Below are positions 44,097-55,499 of a DNA stretch of 64,000 nucleotides, one piece after another. Location of the stretch: contig CM029647.1 of the NCBI GenBank assembly GCA_017311315.1, positions 4,410,576 through 4,474,575 of the forward strand. Direction: 5' to 3'. Below the pieces are notes generated by a model, which was not told the DNA's origin, ran no database searches, and saw only the letters and a list, made by a program, of their open reading frames with translations. The translations under genes were made by a program, and so were the position numbers. The first letter of the stretch is position 1. The number at the start of each line of letters is the position of its first letter. Source of the DNA: Dendrocalamus latiflorus. Taxonomy: Eukaryota; Streptophyta; Magnoliopsida; Poales; Poaceae.

Positions 44097-45065
44097 TGTT
44101 GAGATACGAATAGACTACACTAGCGTAGATTAAATTTTCTACCATATAAATTAGGAAGCCATACGAGTAAGATATCATGGGTCGTTACCACTAGACGTGC
44201 AGCGCAGCAGAAGTAGAACTGAAGCAGCCGATTCAAAGAAGAGCGCATCGGTGTAGTAGTAGTCGATCATTCTCCGGCCAACTATCTCCCCCTCGCAAAT
44301 CGTCTCGATCGGCGCCGCAGTTGCAACATCGTCTTTACCAAGGTCCACATGTTCAGAGATGGAACACCGTGCGTCGGCATGATAGCACTAGCGCACACGG
44401 CAATGGTTATGAGAGGTAGCGGCTAGGGTTTCGACGGGTGTGTTTTGGGATGCCTCTCTAAGCCCCCGCACCTCTCCTTATATAGCCTCTAATCGGATCC
44501 TTATCCGATACAAGTAGAAATCATATCTCACTCGAAGACTATCATCAGGGGCGAAGCTACGTGAGGTTGTCGGGGTCGGCCGACCCCGACGATTTTGCTG
44601 TAACCTCTTATAGCCAGCGATTTTTCACCACCTTGGACCCCGGTAGAAAATATGTTCGACCCCAGCAGATTGGCAGCCCAGCAGTCCGGCCCATCTTCCG
44701 CAGTCCGGCCCAGCAGTCATGACCCCGGTGACCATTTATCCTGGCTTCGCCCCTGTCTATCATCCAACCCTCATTGTTCCAGCCCATTAATTGTATGACC
44801 CTATATGTTCATATATATTTGGCCAGATGCCAAAAACCCCTTTCTAATTCATAAGTTGGTAGCGGTTCCTAGCAGGATATAAGATCAGAGATAATTTAGA
44901 ATAATACCAAAACATGATTAAAGAGCTCCACGAATAAATCACATACTTGTTGATCAATACGAAAGACATTTATTCAAGGGACGAAATAACATATTATTCA
45001 AAAAATCATAAATATAGAAGTAATACAATCATCTCTATGATTACCTCTAGGGCATATCACTAACA
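44097..45065 (-). mobile_element. Solo-like copia LTR, reverse orientation, interrupted by a hAT MITE
   Basis: On the minus strand it starts TGTTAGTGATATGCCCTAGA followed by GGTAATCATAGAGATGATTG. This opening is characteristic of Angela/BARE-like copia LTRs of grasses. A TATA-like GCTATATAAGGAG follows (about 44478), and the end is TTCGTATCTCAACA. No primer-binding site, coding remnant or clear 5-bp target duplication was found (ATAAG versus TCAAA), so it may be a solo LTR from inter-element recombination or a decayed copy. Without the MITE the LTR is about 750 bases. Confidence 0.55.
44546..44755. mobile_element. Small hAT-type MITE (210 bp) inside the LTR
   Basis: Terminal inverted repeats are CAGGGGCGAAGC and GCTTCGCCCCTG, perfect over 12 bases. 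The flanks ACTATCAT (44538-44545) and TCTATCAT (44756-44763) match at 7 of 8 positions. Internal palindromes such as GTCGGGGTCGGCCGACCCCGAC are present. No coding capacity. Confidence 0.88.
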
Positions 45066-45559
45066 TCAAAGAGTGTAATCATTCTCCCGAAAATCACACT
45101 AGACTTTTTCCCACTTTTAAAGACAAAGTTGTGCGTCCTAATTTTATTGCCCTACCTGCTGAAAGATGCGGTGCTTTCCTCCCACTCGATTTGCAAGATA
45201 CCAAACCCAAAGTTGGAATAGAGAGATCGATGTTGAAAGATGGCCAAGTTTTTTAGGCTAATAGTTTATTGTTTTTCTCAAATAAATAAATAGAAAAAAC
45301 TTTTTCGTCATTATTTTAAAACTGTTTACAAGAACAACTTTTTTAAAATAGTTTATTGACTTATGGATATTCAATTTATTTATACAAATACTCGTGTTAA
45401 GATCAAAATCATAAATTAGAGCAAGAAAAAAAGATCCTGCCCGTATACACACAGCGATCAGAACAATGGAAAAGTCAGATCTTTGTGTCATGTCTTGGTG
45501 TTATCTCGTCCGTGTTGTGCCTCGGTGGCCCTTTGGAGTACCACAAACCAAATTATATT
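45066..45559. other. Intergenic, nothing recognised
   Basis: AT-rich sequence between the LTR and the next MITE. No gene or transposon termini seen. Confidence 0.4.
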
Positions 45560-45562
45560 CAG

Positions 45563-45983
45563 GCCCTGTTTGTTTCCACTTAAAATTATTATAATCTAAC
45601 TTATAAATCATAAGTGGAAACAAACAGCCCAAATTATAAGGTAACTTATTATAATCTAATAGCCCAGATTATTGTAATCTAATAAGCTCAAAAAAGGAGC
45701 TTATTTCAGCTTATAGATCCACCTTTTATCTTAATGACCATAAAACTTTAGAAAATTTACCCACCTTTGCCATTCATCCAAACCCAACTCCCGTGCCTCT
45801 CTCCCAGGAGCGTCAAGTGCATTGTAGTCTTTAAACATTCGAATACAACAATCTATAACTCTGATAATCCAGGCTGCCAAACACCTTGACAACTTATTTC
45901 CCACCAGCTTATTATAAGCTAGATTATATAATCCCCACCTATAAGCTAGATTATAATAATCTTAAATGGAAACAAACAGGGCC
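45563..45983. mobile_element. Tourist-like MITE (421 bp)
   Basis: The ends GGCCCTGTTTGTTTCCACTT and AAATGGAAACAAACAGGGCC are inverted repeats over about 20 bases with one mismatch, flanked by TCA on both sides (45560-45562 and 45984-45986). Ends of this type with a 3-bp duplication suggest PIF/Harbinger-related (Tourist) MITEs. The interior has repeated ATTATAATCTA motifs and a GC-richer centre. Confidence 0.75.
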
Positions 45984-45986
45984 TCA

Positions 45987-47395
45987 ACCTTGTGAAACTA
46001 ACCCTCGGTTAGTTTGAATGATATGACCTTACTTATGCTAGTAGGATTTAATGGTCCAATATATATTCTTCATGTAATTAAATGACATGTACAAACCGCT
46101 CGGGTATACTTCCTCGCTTAATTTTACTTGACCTTTTTATTTTTTACAGTCTTTAAAATATGATTTTAACCGTTATTTTTATAACTTTACATTGAAATAT
46201 ATTTATGAAATTATAATACTATAAATGTATTTTTAACAATAAATTTAATGATATAAATTTTATATAGCCAATCTAAATAGCTTTAAATCTATTAGTGATC
46301 GATACAGATTTTATAAAATCAAGTAAAAAACAACAGATGAAGTACATCCTTAAGGTTGGAGATTGATTTCAGTCTCTGGCATACAACTGTTCCCAACTAC
46401 AGAGCTAGCTCTTGTCCACGTATTGATCGGGTGCTAAGCCCAAAAGTTAATGGAAGAAATAAGAAGAGGTAAATGCTACCCCTCCGTTTCTTTTTTATTT
46501 GACGTCATAGAATTTATGCCGTAACGCATTAATCCTGCAAAGTAATAGCCCATGTTCAGCAAACAAAAGTATGCAAAAACAGAGTTGTCATATGCTATAT
46601 CATTCCAGAAAAGTTATTAGAAAAGGACTACAACACGCACAATTTTAGGACTGTAGCAGTACTGTGATATAGTAATGTAGTAGAGCTAGGTGATTAAAAC
46701 CCCTGGAAGAGCATGGAATGGGATTAAGAGAACAGTAACAGAAGATAAGAGGGGATTTCTTGAGGCGGGTGCATCATCGAGGGAGCCGAAGGAAGAGACA
46801 GAAAGGTCAGTGACCCGTGTCGGCTGCTGTTGTTTAGAGAGAGAGAGAGGAGAGATAGTGTACTCCAGTGTGATTGTGGGTATCGAATGGGTGGACGATT
46901 GCACACTTGCTCTTGCCCCCCTCGTCCGCATCTCTCTGCTACCTCATTCCTCTCTCTCTCTCTCTAGCCATCAACCCTAGCTCAGCTAAGCTACCACCTG
47001 GCCTAGCTTCTTCCTTCAACCCCACTCTTCCATCTCCCAGCTCAATCCGATCGATCGCTCACTGATCACTAAGCTGAGAATCGAACCTCGGTTCTTGCTC
47101 ACAATAGCGAGCTCCATGATTCCATCTCTGCCATGATGCCAGTGGTACATCACTGCTAGCTAGCAGTAGTACTAGTCCCCCCTCGGCCTCAAGATTCAAG
47201 GAGCTGTCCCCACTGCAGCACAGCCAAACCACTGGGTCGGCCTGGGTGCAACTGCAAGTACCACGCTGCACATGATCGGATCGCCCGCGGGATCTGATCC
47301 GTACATCCGGTTGAATTCTCACTGAATCCATCATCCATAGCAGCAGCAGCAGGAGCTGGTTGATTGGTGTTTGCCATCAGAAGAAGAAGATCAAG
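45987..47395 (+). promoter_or_regulatory. Upstream region and 5' leader of the IDD gene
   Basis: GA and CT repeats (about 46840-46853 and 46950-46965) lie in a pyrimidine-rich zone typical of grass leaders. The proximal part contains several short upstream ATGs, for example at 47117 (a six-codon upstream ORF) and an in-frame ATG at 47360. No unambiguous TATA box was assigned. Positions 45987-46700 are plain AT-rich intergenic sequence. Confidence 0.4.
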
Positions 47396-49083
47396 ATGAT
47401 GTTGAAGGATCTGGCAGCAATTCAGAGGCAGCAGCTGGCCGCCGCCGACGAGAACATGTCGAACCTGACCTCCGCCTCCGGCGACCAGGCCAGCGTCTCC
47501 TCCCACCCCCTCCCGCCTCCGCCCAAGAAGAAGCGCAGCCTCCCGGGAAACCCAGGTACAGCGAATCATCCATCGATCAGCTATGTAGTTCTTGGTTAAT
47601 TTCTTGATGTGAAGAATTCAGACAGTTATTGAGTTGTGACGGATGGATCAACTGCATGGTATGGCAGACCCTGACGCGGAGGTGATCGCGCTGTCGCCGC
47701 GGACGCTGATGGCGACGAACCGGTACGTGTGCGAGATCTGCGGCAAGGGGTTCCAGCGCGACCAGAACCTGCAGCTGCACCGGCGAGGGCACAACCTGCC
47801 GTGGAAGCTGAAGCAGCGCAACCCCAAGGAGGTGGTGCGGAAGAAGGTGTACGTGTGCCCGGAGTCCGGCTGCGTCCACCACGACCCGTCCCGCGCCCTC
47901 GGCGACCTCACCGGCATCAAGAAGCACTTCAGCCGCAAGCACGGCGAGAAAAAGTGGAAGTGCGATAAGTGCTCCAAGCGCTACGCCGTCCACTCCGACT
48001 GGAAGGCCCACTCCAAGGTCTGCGGCACGCGCGAGTACCGATGCGACTGTGGCACCCTCTTCTCGCGGCAAGTCTCTCATCTCTTCTTCTTTTTCGTCCT
48101 CGTCGTTTTCGCCTTCGTCTTCTTCAGCATGCCATGCATGAGCATGATAAGCGGTTGAGTTGATGTGTGCATGTGTTAATTGGCATGTTGGTGCGCGCAG
48201 GCGGGACAGCTTCATCACGCACAGGGCGTTCTGCGACGCGCTGGCGGAGGAGAGCGCGAGGGCGGTGACCGCGGCGGCGGCGAGGCAGCATCCGGGACTG
48301 CTCTTCTCGCAGGAAGCCGGCGGCGGCGGGAGCGGCAACGCGGGGTTGCAGCTGCCGTCTGTGCTGGACCCGTCGCAGCCGCTGGGCGGGCACGGACTGA
48401 TCCAAGAACTGTGCCTCAAGAGGGAGCAGCAGCAGCAGTTCGCGCCGTCCTGGCTAACGGCGCAGCAGCAGCAGCAGCTGGAGCTGGCTGGTGCGGGCAG
48501 TCCGGCCATGTTTGGGTCGGCGAGGCTGGACCAGGAGTTCATCGGTAGCTCCACGCCGGAGAGCAGCTCTCAGCCGGCGGGCCTGAGCTTCGGGTCGTTC
48601 TCGTCGTCCGCGACGCCAGCCGCGGCGCACATGTCGGCCACCGCGCTGCTGCAGAAGGCGGCGCAGATGGGTGCAACGCTGAGCTGGCCGTCGAGCCAAG
48701 GCCAGATGGCGAGCACGCACAGCACCAGCGCTACCACCAACGTCACGACCACCAATGCAACAGCAGCAGTTGCTACTAGCAACGTGACGAGCACTGCCGT
48801 TGGTGCTGGCTACGGGCTTGCGTTCGAGGCGTCTCACTTCGCGGCGGACGAGAGGGCCAGGACGACTGTCCGTGACGCCGGCAATGGCGGCGCCGGCGGG
48901 GGTGGCAATGCCGTCGTCGCCGGAGGCAGAAACGACGGCCTCACGAGGGACTTCTTGGGGCTGAGGGCCTTCTCCCACGGCGACATACTCAGCATGGCCG
49001 GGTTCGATCCCTGCATGTCGACGTCGGCCTCCTCAGCGGCGTACGAGCAAGGACACCAGAGCAGCAAGCCATGGTATGGCTAG
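47396..49083 (+). CDS. INDETERMINATE-domain (IDD) C2H2 zinc-finger transcription factor, three exons
   Basis: IDD proteins are nuclear plant transcription factors involved in flowering, patterning, gravitropism and sugar/GA signalling. Exons: 47396-47555, 47668-48067 and 48201-49083, 480 residues. An NLS (KKKR, 44-47) precedes GNPDPDAEVIALSPRTL. The ID domain has four fingers: YVCEICGKGFQRDQNLQLHR (C75, C78, H91, H95), VCPESGCVHHDPSRALGDL, KCDKCSKRYAVHSDWKAHSK (C2HC) and RCDCGTLFSRRDSFITHRAF (C2HC). The tail has the family motifs MSATALLQKAAQMGA (about 331) and TRDFLGLR (about 435). Intron 1 is GT-AG. Intron 2 keeps the frame only with a GC donor (GCAAGT at 48068) and the AG before 48201. The start is chosen at MMLKDLAAIQ; an in-frame ATG 12 codons upstream gives a less typical N-terminus. 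The product class is certain. Confidence 0.95.
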
Positions 49084-49191
49084 TGATCAACTTAGCAATC
49101 GATCAGCTCGCTCGAAATGGATGAACTCAATCATATCCAATTTGATGCACCATGCATGGACTACTCATCATCGAACGCCCGGCATTGCTTG

Positions 49192-49310
<119 letters not shown>

Positions 49311-50397
49311 AGACTATACATTGGGTAAGTTGGATTTAGATCGATCGATATCCACTTCGTTCTTTTTCGCTTGGCACTTAACTTAATGTTCTTTTGGGAG
49401 ATTATTGGGCTGTTCAGTTCATATATATGCTTGAAGGTATAAATATATATATGGAACTTTAATAATTAGTGTTCATGCTATATATCATAGTTAATTCATG
49501 TCCTTATTGTAATAATAAAGCTTTAGCCCTTCTGCTGATACAGCTGTGTCCTACTAGCTACTGCTCCAGCCTCCAGTTGTACTCGGTTGTAATTAATAAA
49601 TTAAATTAATCCCTAGCTAGTTTTGGGATAATCAATAGCTCTGGAGTATATAATGTGATGCTCAATTAGTAGCTTATCTGGGTAAATGAGTTCTGTATGG
49701 AGTTAATCTTGAAAAGCCTGTGTTTTCTGGCTGATGGTTCTGATATGTTATGCATGTTGTCGTCTGTACTAGAGAGTAAAACGGAGAGGTTTTAAGTTTT
49801 CAAGTGTAGTCAAATTTGAATGTTTTCAAACTGCAAAAAACTTGAATGAAATTTATGTTTTTTTAAATGCATCCTAGAAGTGAAATTTCATGAAACGACT
49901 AAGGAAAGAAAAGAAAACACTGTTATAGTGCTTCTAAACACCGTAGCATTTGAGAACTTGAATTAGCATAGTAGTGTAAGCGAACTGTCATCGTATTTAC
50001 AGAAAACATTTGACTTGCGCATAAATAAATAAAGTGTTGACAAGGAAATAACACTGTACATGTACAGTATTTTGCAGCAGTAACCTACACTAGACAAGGG
50101 CAACGGTATAAATTCACTAGAACATTTCACATTTTGGTTAACATAACTTAAATAGCTTTGCTCAACTATATCTATCTACATTTTAGCTAAACTAATGCAA
50201 TGGTAACTACACTGATCATGAACTAATGCAAATGTAACTACATTGATCATGACTATACCTAAGACATCCTAAATAATGTCTCTTGCTCGTTTTATATATT
50301 GTCACCTTTGACAAGATCAACTTATATTTCTATTTACCGCGGGGACCATTGCATATTCTCCGTATATACTGCTAATAATTTTGTACTCTGTTACTGG

Positions 50398-50486
50398 TAG
50401 GTTAGACATTTAACAAACATATGTAGGTCAGGTAAAATTGCTAGGTTAGACATTTAACAAACATATGTAGGTCAGGTAAAATTGCT
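50398..50486. repeat. Tandem duplication, period 44 bp
   Basis: The unit TAGGTTAGACATTTAACAAA followed by CATATGTAGGTCAGGTAAAA and TTGC is present twice without visible differences. Confidence 0.92.
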
Positions 50487-50699
50487 ACCTTCTTAACTAT
50501 GAGAAATGCGTACCGACATCTCTTTGATTCCTTCAGCTCCATGTGAATCATGGCTTCATGGAAGATAAAATTATTCCTTATAAATCTTTCATATAAGTGC
50601 AAGGAATTGCCATTTGTAATAGTTAACTGTTATAGCTAGCTAGCTTACAACTTTTATCAAGCAAGAACAGAAAAAATATTCCATAGAATGTACTACTAT

Positions 50700-51800
50700 A
50701 TATCACCCAATCTTAGACTATGTTTGAAATATTGCAAATTGATACGTGGTCGTCCGATCTTCTCGACGTAGGATGGATACTCACATGAGTCTTGATGAAT
50801 TGTAATGATCCTCCAATGCCTATGCAAGGGACGAACACTCTTTAATCCGCCAAAACACACTCGTGTTGATTTCGCCGACCACCAAGCGAAGATATATAGT
50901 GCACCCAATTCCCAGCGGAAAGGCTGAACGATCTTGATTGAAGAAAACACTCCTTCGGCAGCAATGCTAAACTCGAAAACTTTAGCAGATTGATTTTTCT
51001 CAAACGTGGTCTGAGCAAAACAAAGGGGATACAAGGGGGTTTTATAGTGCCTCCCCGAACTCACGCAAGGAAAGTCTTGGCCGAATCAATCCCTTATTCG
51101 GTTAAGGTGTCCTATTCCAATTCTTAAAACTTAGCAATATGTTTCCTTTATTTTCGGGCTAAGCCCCTATCCTATTACAAGACCGAGATTGAATTGGACT
51201 CGGTCACCCTTTGGCACGCAAGACACATCTTGTGCACGCCATGAGATATGTGATCATGTAGCCTTCCGTTGATTAGCTCCTTGCTCGCATGGACTCTTCT
51301 TGTCATGACTCATGGCCACTTGGTCCTTCTTCACTTGATCTTCTGTTGCTTCAAAACTGAGAAAACATAACATATTTGCATTAGGTAGTATGCTATTCTC
51401 ATCTAACATAATAGGAGACTCTCTAAGAAACAAAAGCACCTGTTGTTGAAGTATCTTAGCTCTTGCTCTTGTCATAGGACCTTTTGGAGCCTCGTCACTA
51501 GCTTTGTCATGCACACTTGGAGTGGATGAAGAATGTGTAATAGAGATGTCCTCATCAAAAATTCTCCTTGTTCAGGCTAGAAATGAACCGTAAAATTCCT
51601 GCAAATTTTCTCTGAAATCCTTACATTCCAAAAGTAGGCCCTGGTTACACAATTCTAGGCCCATGTTAAAGTTATGGTGAAGAGATCTTCCATGGCAACA
51701 AAATGGATATTATAGCTGCATAAAAATCAGCGGAACCTTGTATGAATATGTATATATAGTATGTACTAGCTTTGGGCAAAAAGGTTTTGTTTCTTTTATT
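50700..51800 (-). mobile_element. Ty3/gypsy-like retrotransposon remnant (3' coding end plus LTR)
   Basis: On the minus strand, 51514-51254 encodes PKGPMTRARAKILQQQ, which resembles the GPxTRSRAK segment found near the end of pol in grass gypsy elements. Downstream on that strand is an LTR-like stretch with a TATA box (GCACTATAAAACCCCC, about 51040). It ends somewhere near 50700. Borders and target duplications were not resolved. The remnant is abruptly followed by the Mutator-like element at 51812. Confidence 0.5.
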
Positions 51801-51811
51801 TGTCTTTTTGC

Positions 51812-52085
51812 GAATTTTTTTTTGTAAAAAATCCATTTTTTAGTCGAAGTTACAGAAATATACCCGCACAAAATTTTTTTACATGAATGACCTCCAGTCG
51901 CCGAACCGTTGCGCGACTAGAACCTGTCGCCCACAGCCGCGCGACACGGAGATTATTCGTGGGCCGTTGGGCGACATAGTTATAGTCGCCGAGCAGTCAG
52001 GTGACTGGGACCAGTCACCCAACCGTCGGGCGACTGCAAGTTCCAGTCGCCCAACCATCTGACGACTGGAACTCACCCATTTTTG
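51812..52085. repeat. Left terminal inverted repeat of the MULE
   Basis: An A/T-rich outer part is followed by about six palindromic units of the type CAGTCGCCCAACCGTTGGGC then GACTG, in variable states of decay. Confidence 0.8.
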
Positions 52086-52543
52086 CGCAAACGGGCTGTT
52101 GTCGGCGCATAGGGTAAATGACAATTATTGTAGGTAGGCAACATTTATCAAATTTTGTCTATGAGCTTTTTTTCAGAAAAAATAGGAGATAATGTTGGTT
52201 GATCCATTTGTAATTTTCGTAGATTATGAATGGCAGAAAATATGTTAGATTGGCAGTAACAGTTTGCGATCGTCGTATGTTGTTGTAGTGCAAGAAAATT
52301 TACGAAATTTTATTTGAGAATGATTGGGATAGCAACGATTGGTAAGTACGAAGGTAAGCGATATTGTTATGCAACTGGGAATTCATACGTAGAACTTGTT
52401 TTTCATGTTGTTGGGTGCCTTGCATCGCGTGCATTGAACTAGAGGCGTCGACACGGATCAAACAAACGAACATCATAAAAAGGAGTACAACTAATAACGC
52501 AACAGTATTGCAAACAACACATAGTAAGTAAGCAATGTAAGTA

Positions 52544-55000
52544 TTACACGAACAACAAAATTATAGCCAGCACTAGACCCCCAACAGCACCCCCAGCCCT
52601 ACCTCTGTTGCCACCCTGGCCCCCTCCATCTCCGCGTCCTCCCGTACGGCCCTGCTTGGCTGTCTTCCTCAGCGCTGGGTGTCGAGGCCCCGATAAGGTA
52701 AGACAGTCAGGAGACCTGCGCACACAAGGTCCCAACGTTGGAGGGGTGGACCACAGTGCCGCCTGTGTGGCTACTGGTGCATCGCTAAGCTGTGACCCAG
52801 AGAGAACCTCCAAGGGTGTGGGTTGAGGTCCCGGGCTTGTCGCCTGGTTGGCCCAGTCCGCAAAGAAGTAGTATGTGTCCTCCTGGCCCAGGGAGACCCT
52901 AAATATCTCAGGGGACGCAAAACATGCAGTGCAAATATCGTTAGTTCGTCAAGTAAAGGGATGGGAGAAAACAAAAAAGTGGCTAGGCGTACCCTCGGCT
53001 AGTGCCATGGCGTGGTCCGAGCCATTAGGAGGGATGTACGGCGCTTCGTACGCTCCCTGCGTGGGAAAGCTGGAGAAGTCCAGAGGACACCCAAACTACT
53101 ATGATGGCAGTGTACGGGGTCGTGCCTAGGCTAACCCCCCACCTCGTCAGGCTGAGGGTGTGGTGGACGTGGCCACGCAGAACCTCCTGCATGGTGTGAT
53201 GCCAGATAAGACGGCGTTGACGGATGCACCGAGTGTGCACCTTGCACAGGCGTGCATGACAACAGAGCGATGACATATGCACCCACAACCTAGACACAAC
53301 AGAAAGCCTGCACCACCTCCTCTTGTGTTACCTCCACACCACTGGCGATCCTATTCCCTATGGTGTGAGAGTCCCTCCAAAGCGCAGCATCGACGTTTGC
53401 CTGCAAGGAAAACATGAAAGAGTATAACCTATTAGTGGGATTGTCAGAAGTGAACATTTACAATATGATGTAATGTATCACGACGTGAACGTCCCGCACA
53501 AGGTACGTAGGGTACATGTCCGTCGATGCTACGACGTGTGCTGGGGGTGAGTCGACGACATGTATCAGCCTGGTATGTGTCTGAGGAGCGTAACAGTGAA
53601 GGTACTCATCGTACGTGCTGTAGTCATAGGGCGTGGCCTCCTGCACGTCCCGCAGTGCGCCCTCCCACTGGGCTATCCACGCCTTTGTCTTCACTGTCCA
53701 GTCTGTGCTGTATTTTACTCCCTTTCTAGAGTACTTACAGGAGGTAACATTTGGTTAAAAGTCATGCAACGAATTAGCAGTAAAAGGAGAGACATTTGCG
53801 GCGGTAACTCATGTGTGGATGTTGCCAGTCATAGGTCACCGAATGGTACTGGAACCACCTGGCTTAGGCTGAATTGGCACATGACATGATGCGCCGCGTA
53901 GTCCTCCACGAAGATGTCAAACACGAGCTTCCTCCGCGTCAGCCAGAAAGCCCGGTCGCACCAACACAATGAGGACAGCCAGTCAGGAGCGCGGCTCTCC
54001 ACTGCCTTAGGGGAGTAGGGCTCCCAGCGCACGTCGTCAGCCGTGAACCGGTCGAACTGCTCCACGAAGGGCACATACACCCGTGTAACCTATATGTGCG
54101 TGAATTGTACCTACAAGAAACACCAGCTATTACATAGGATGATCCATAATACGAAGGAATTAATTATAAGCAAGAGTGCGTACTGTCTATGGCACCAGAG
54201 AGAACCCATCGTAGGCCGGTCCATGTCGCCCCCAGGTACATCTCCGCGCCGTACAGAATGATGTCCTCGAACATGGGTCGTCCAAGGCTGAAGCGCTCGA
54301 ACGACCATAGCTACGGTAGCAGCAGACACACTGCGAGAATCAAGTTCACCTTGGTTCTGCCGCACGCATCGCACAAGCCATGATAGGTCACGTGCAGCCA
54401 AACCCAGTTGATTGGGGGCCTCCCCCTCGGTGATGGCCCTAGTGTGAGCGATTAGGCGCGTGTTAACGGTGTTGATGTGGCTGGTGATGAACAGCACCCA
54501 ATCAAACAACCACAACAAGTATGTCTCCAAGTATCACGAGACCTACTGCTCGTCCATGGCCGAGTCCATTAGCTCTAACTGAGTACAAGCAAAAAAGATA
54601 TTAAGACCATACTGCGGAAAGGAGAGCACAGTTGATTGAATGGGAAGGATGTCAGACGCATTCCTAGAACTATGAGAGTCACCGCAACGATGGACCATAC
54701 GTCTAACCCGACGGGAAGATGTAGTACTCCTCCGAGGCCCCAGGCGGAAGGACTCCCTGGGACCTGGCTAGCAAGTCCACGCACCAGCCAGCCAGGGCCT
54801 CCAGTAAGAAGGCAGCAGCTCCCACGATAGGAAGGTCGAGCAGCATCAAGATGTTCTGCGGAGTAGGGGCCATCTCCGGCCATAAACGGTCCACCAAAGC
54901 TATCAGCAAGGAGTGGTTGAACAGGAAGTGTCACGGCCGCTCTGCACCATCGTCCCTGCCCACAGCTGGTAGCAGACTGTCCTTGTCTATGGCCTGCACC
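52544..55000 (-). pseudogene. Plant-mobile-domain (PMD, aminotransferase-like) gene of the MULE, decayed
   Basis: Minus-strand fragments in order carry PMD features. ALVDRLWPEMAPTPQNILML and DLPIVGAAAF lie near 54905-54820. YLLWLFDWVLFITSHINTVN then TRLIAHTRAI lie near 54530-54440. FDRFTADDVRWEPYSPKAVE, SSLCWCDRAFW, FDIFVEDYAAHHVMCQFSLS and QVVPVPFGDL lie at about 54060-53830. A TYDEYLHCYAPQTHTR segment is near 53610, and a proline/arginine/glycine-rich tail is at 52813-52544. PMD proteins are carried by several plant transposons and also exist as host genes. Frameshifts separate the blocks, so this is a pseudogene or an intron-containing gene with damage. Confidence 0.7.
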
Positions 55001-55499
55001 ATCGGGGCGAGAGGTAGTAGTCAGGCATCGCTCAGCCTACGCGCAAAAAAAGGTCAGTACACAACCTACATATGGCGAGAAGACAATACCGCGGGAGTGT
55101 AAACCTGGCTGTCCAGCATGGGTCTAGCCTCCAGGGCACTCGAGGTGTGCGCATGCCGACCACCCCCAAGTCGATCGCCTCCTCCGCACTCCCAATAAGA
55201 AGGACAAGGTGCAAAGCGCGATACAGCCAGTCAACATTGTAAGGCCAGTCTGATCTGTGAAGTTCACGAACCATACCTGCAAAATGACTTCAAGTTAGCA
55301 TTTACGCAGAACCAAAAACATCGAATGTAAAGCTGTAGCAAATATAACTTGTAAAAAAAGAAACAATACTAGGTTAACTGCACAGTACTTACAATAGTAC
55401 TGAAAAGGGAGAATACCACAACACTTGTATAAACGGTACATGCCTCGTGGGTAACAAGAGCATGAGCTATCCCAGATCCGGCTCCATCCTAGAGGAGCA

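Noticed and set aside
54703..54934. Possible membrane protein from hydrophobic plus/minus ORFs in the MULE
   Set aside because: The segment is better explained as the N-terminal half of the decayed plant mobile domain read in its proper frame.
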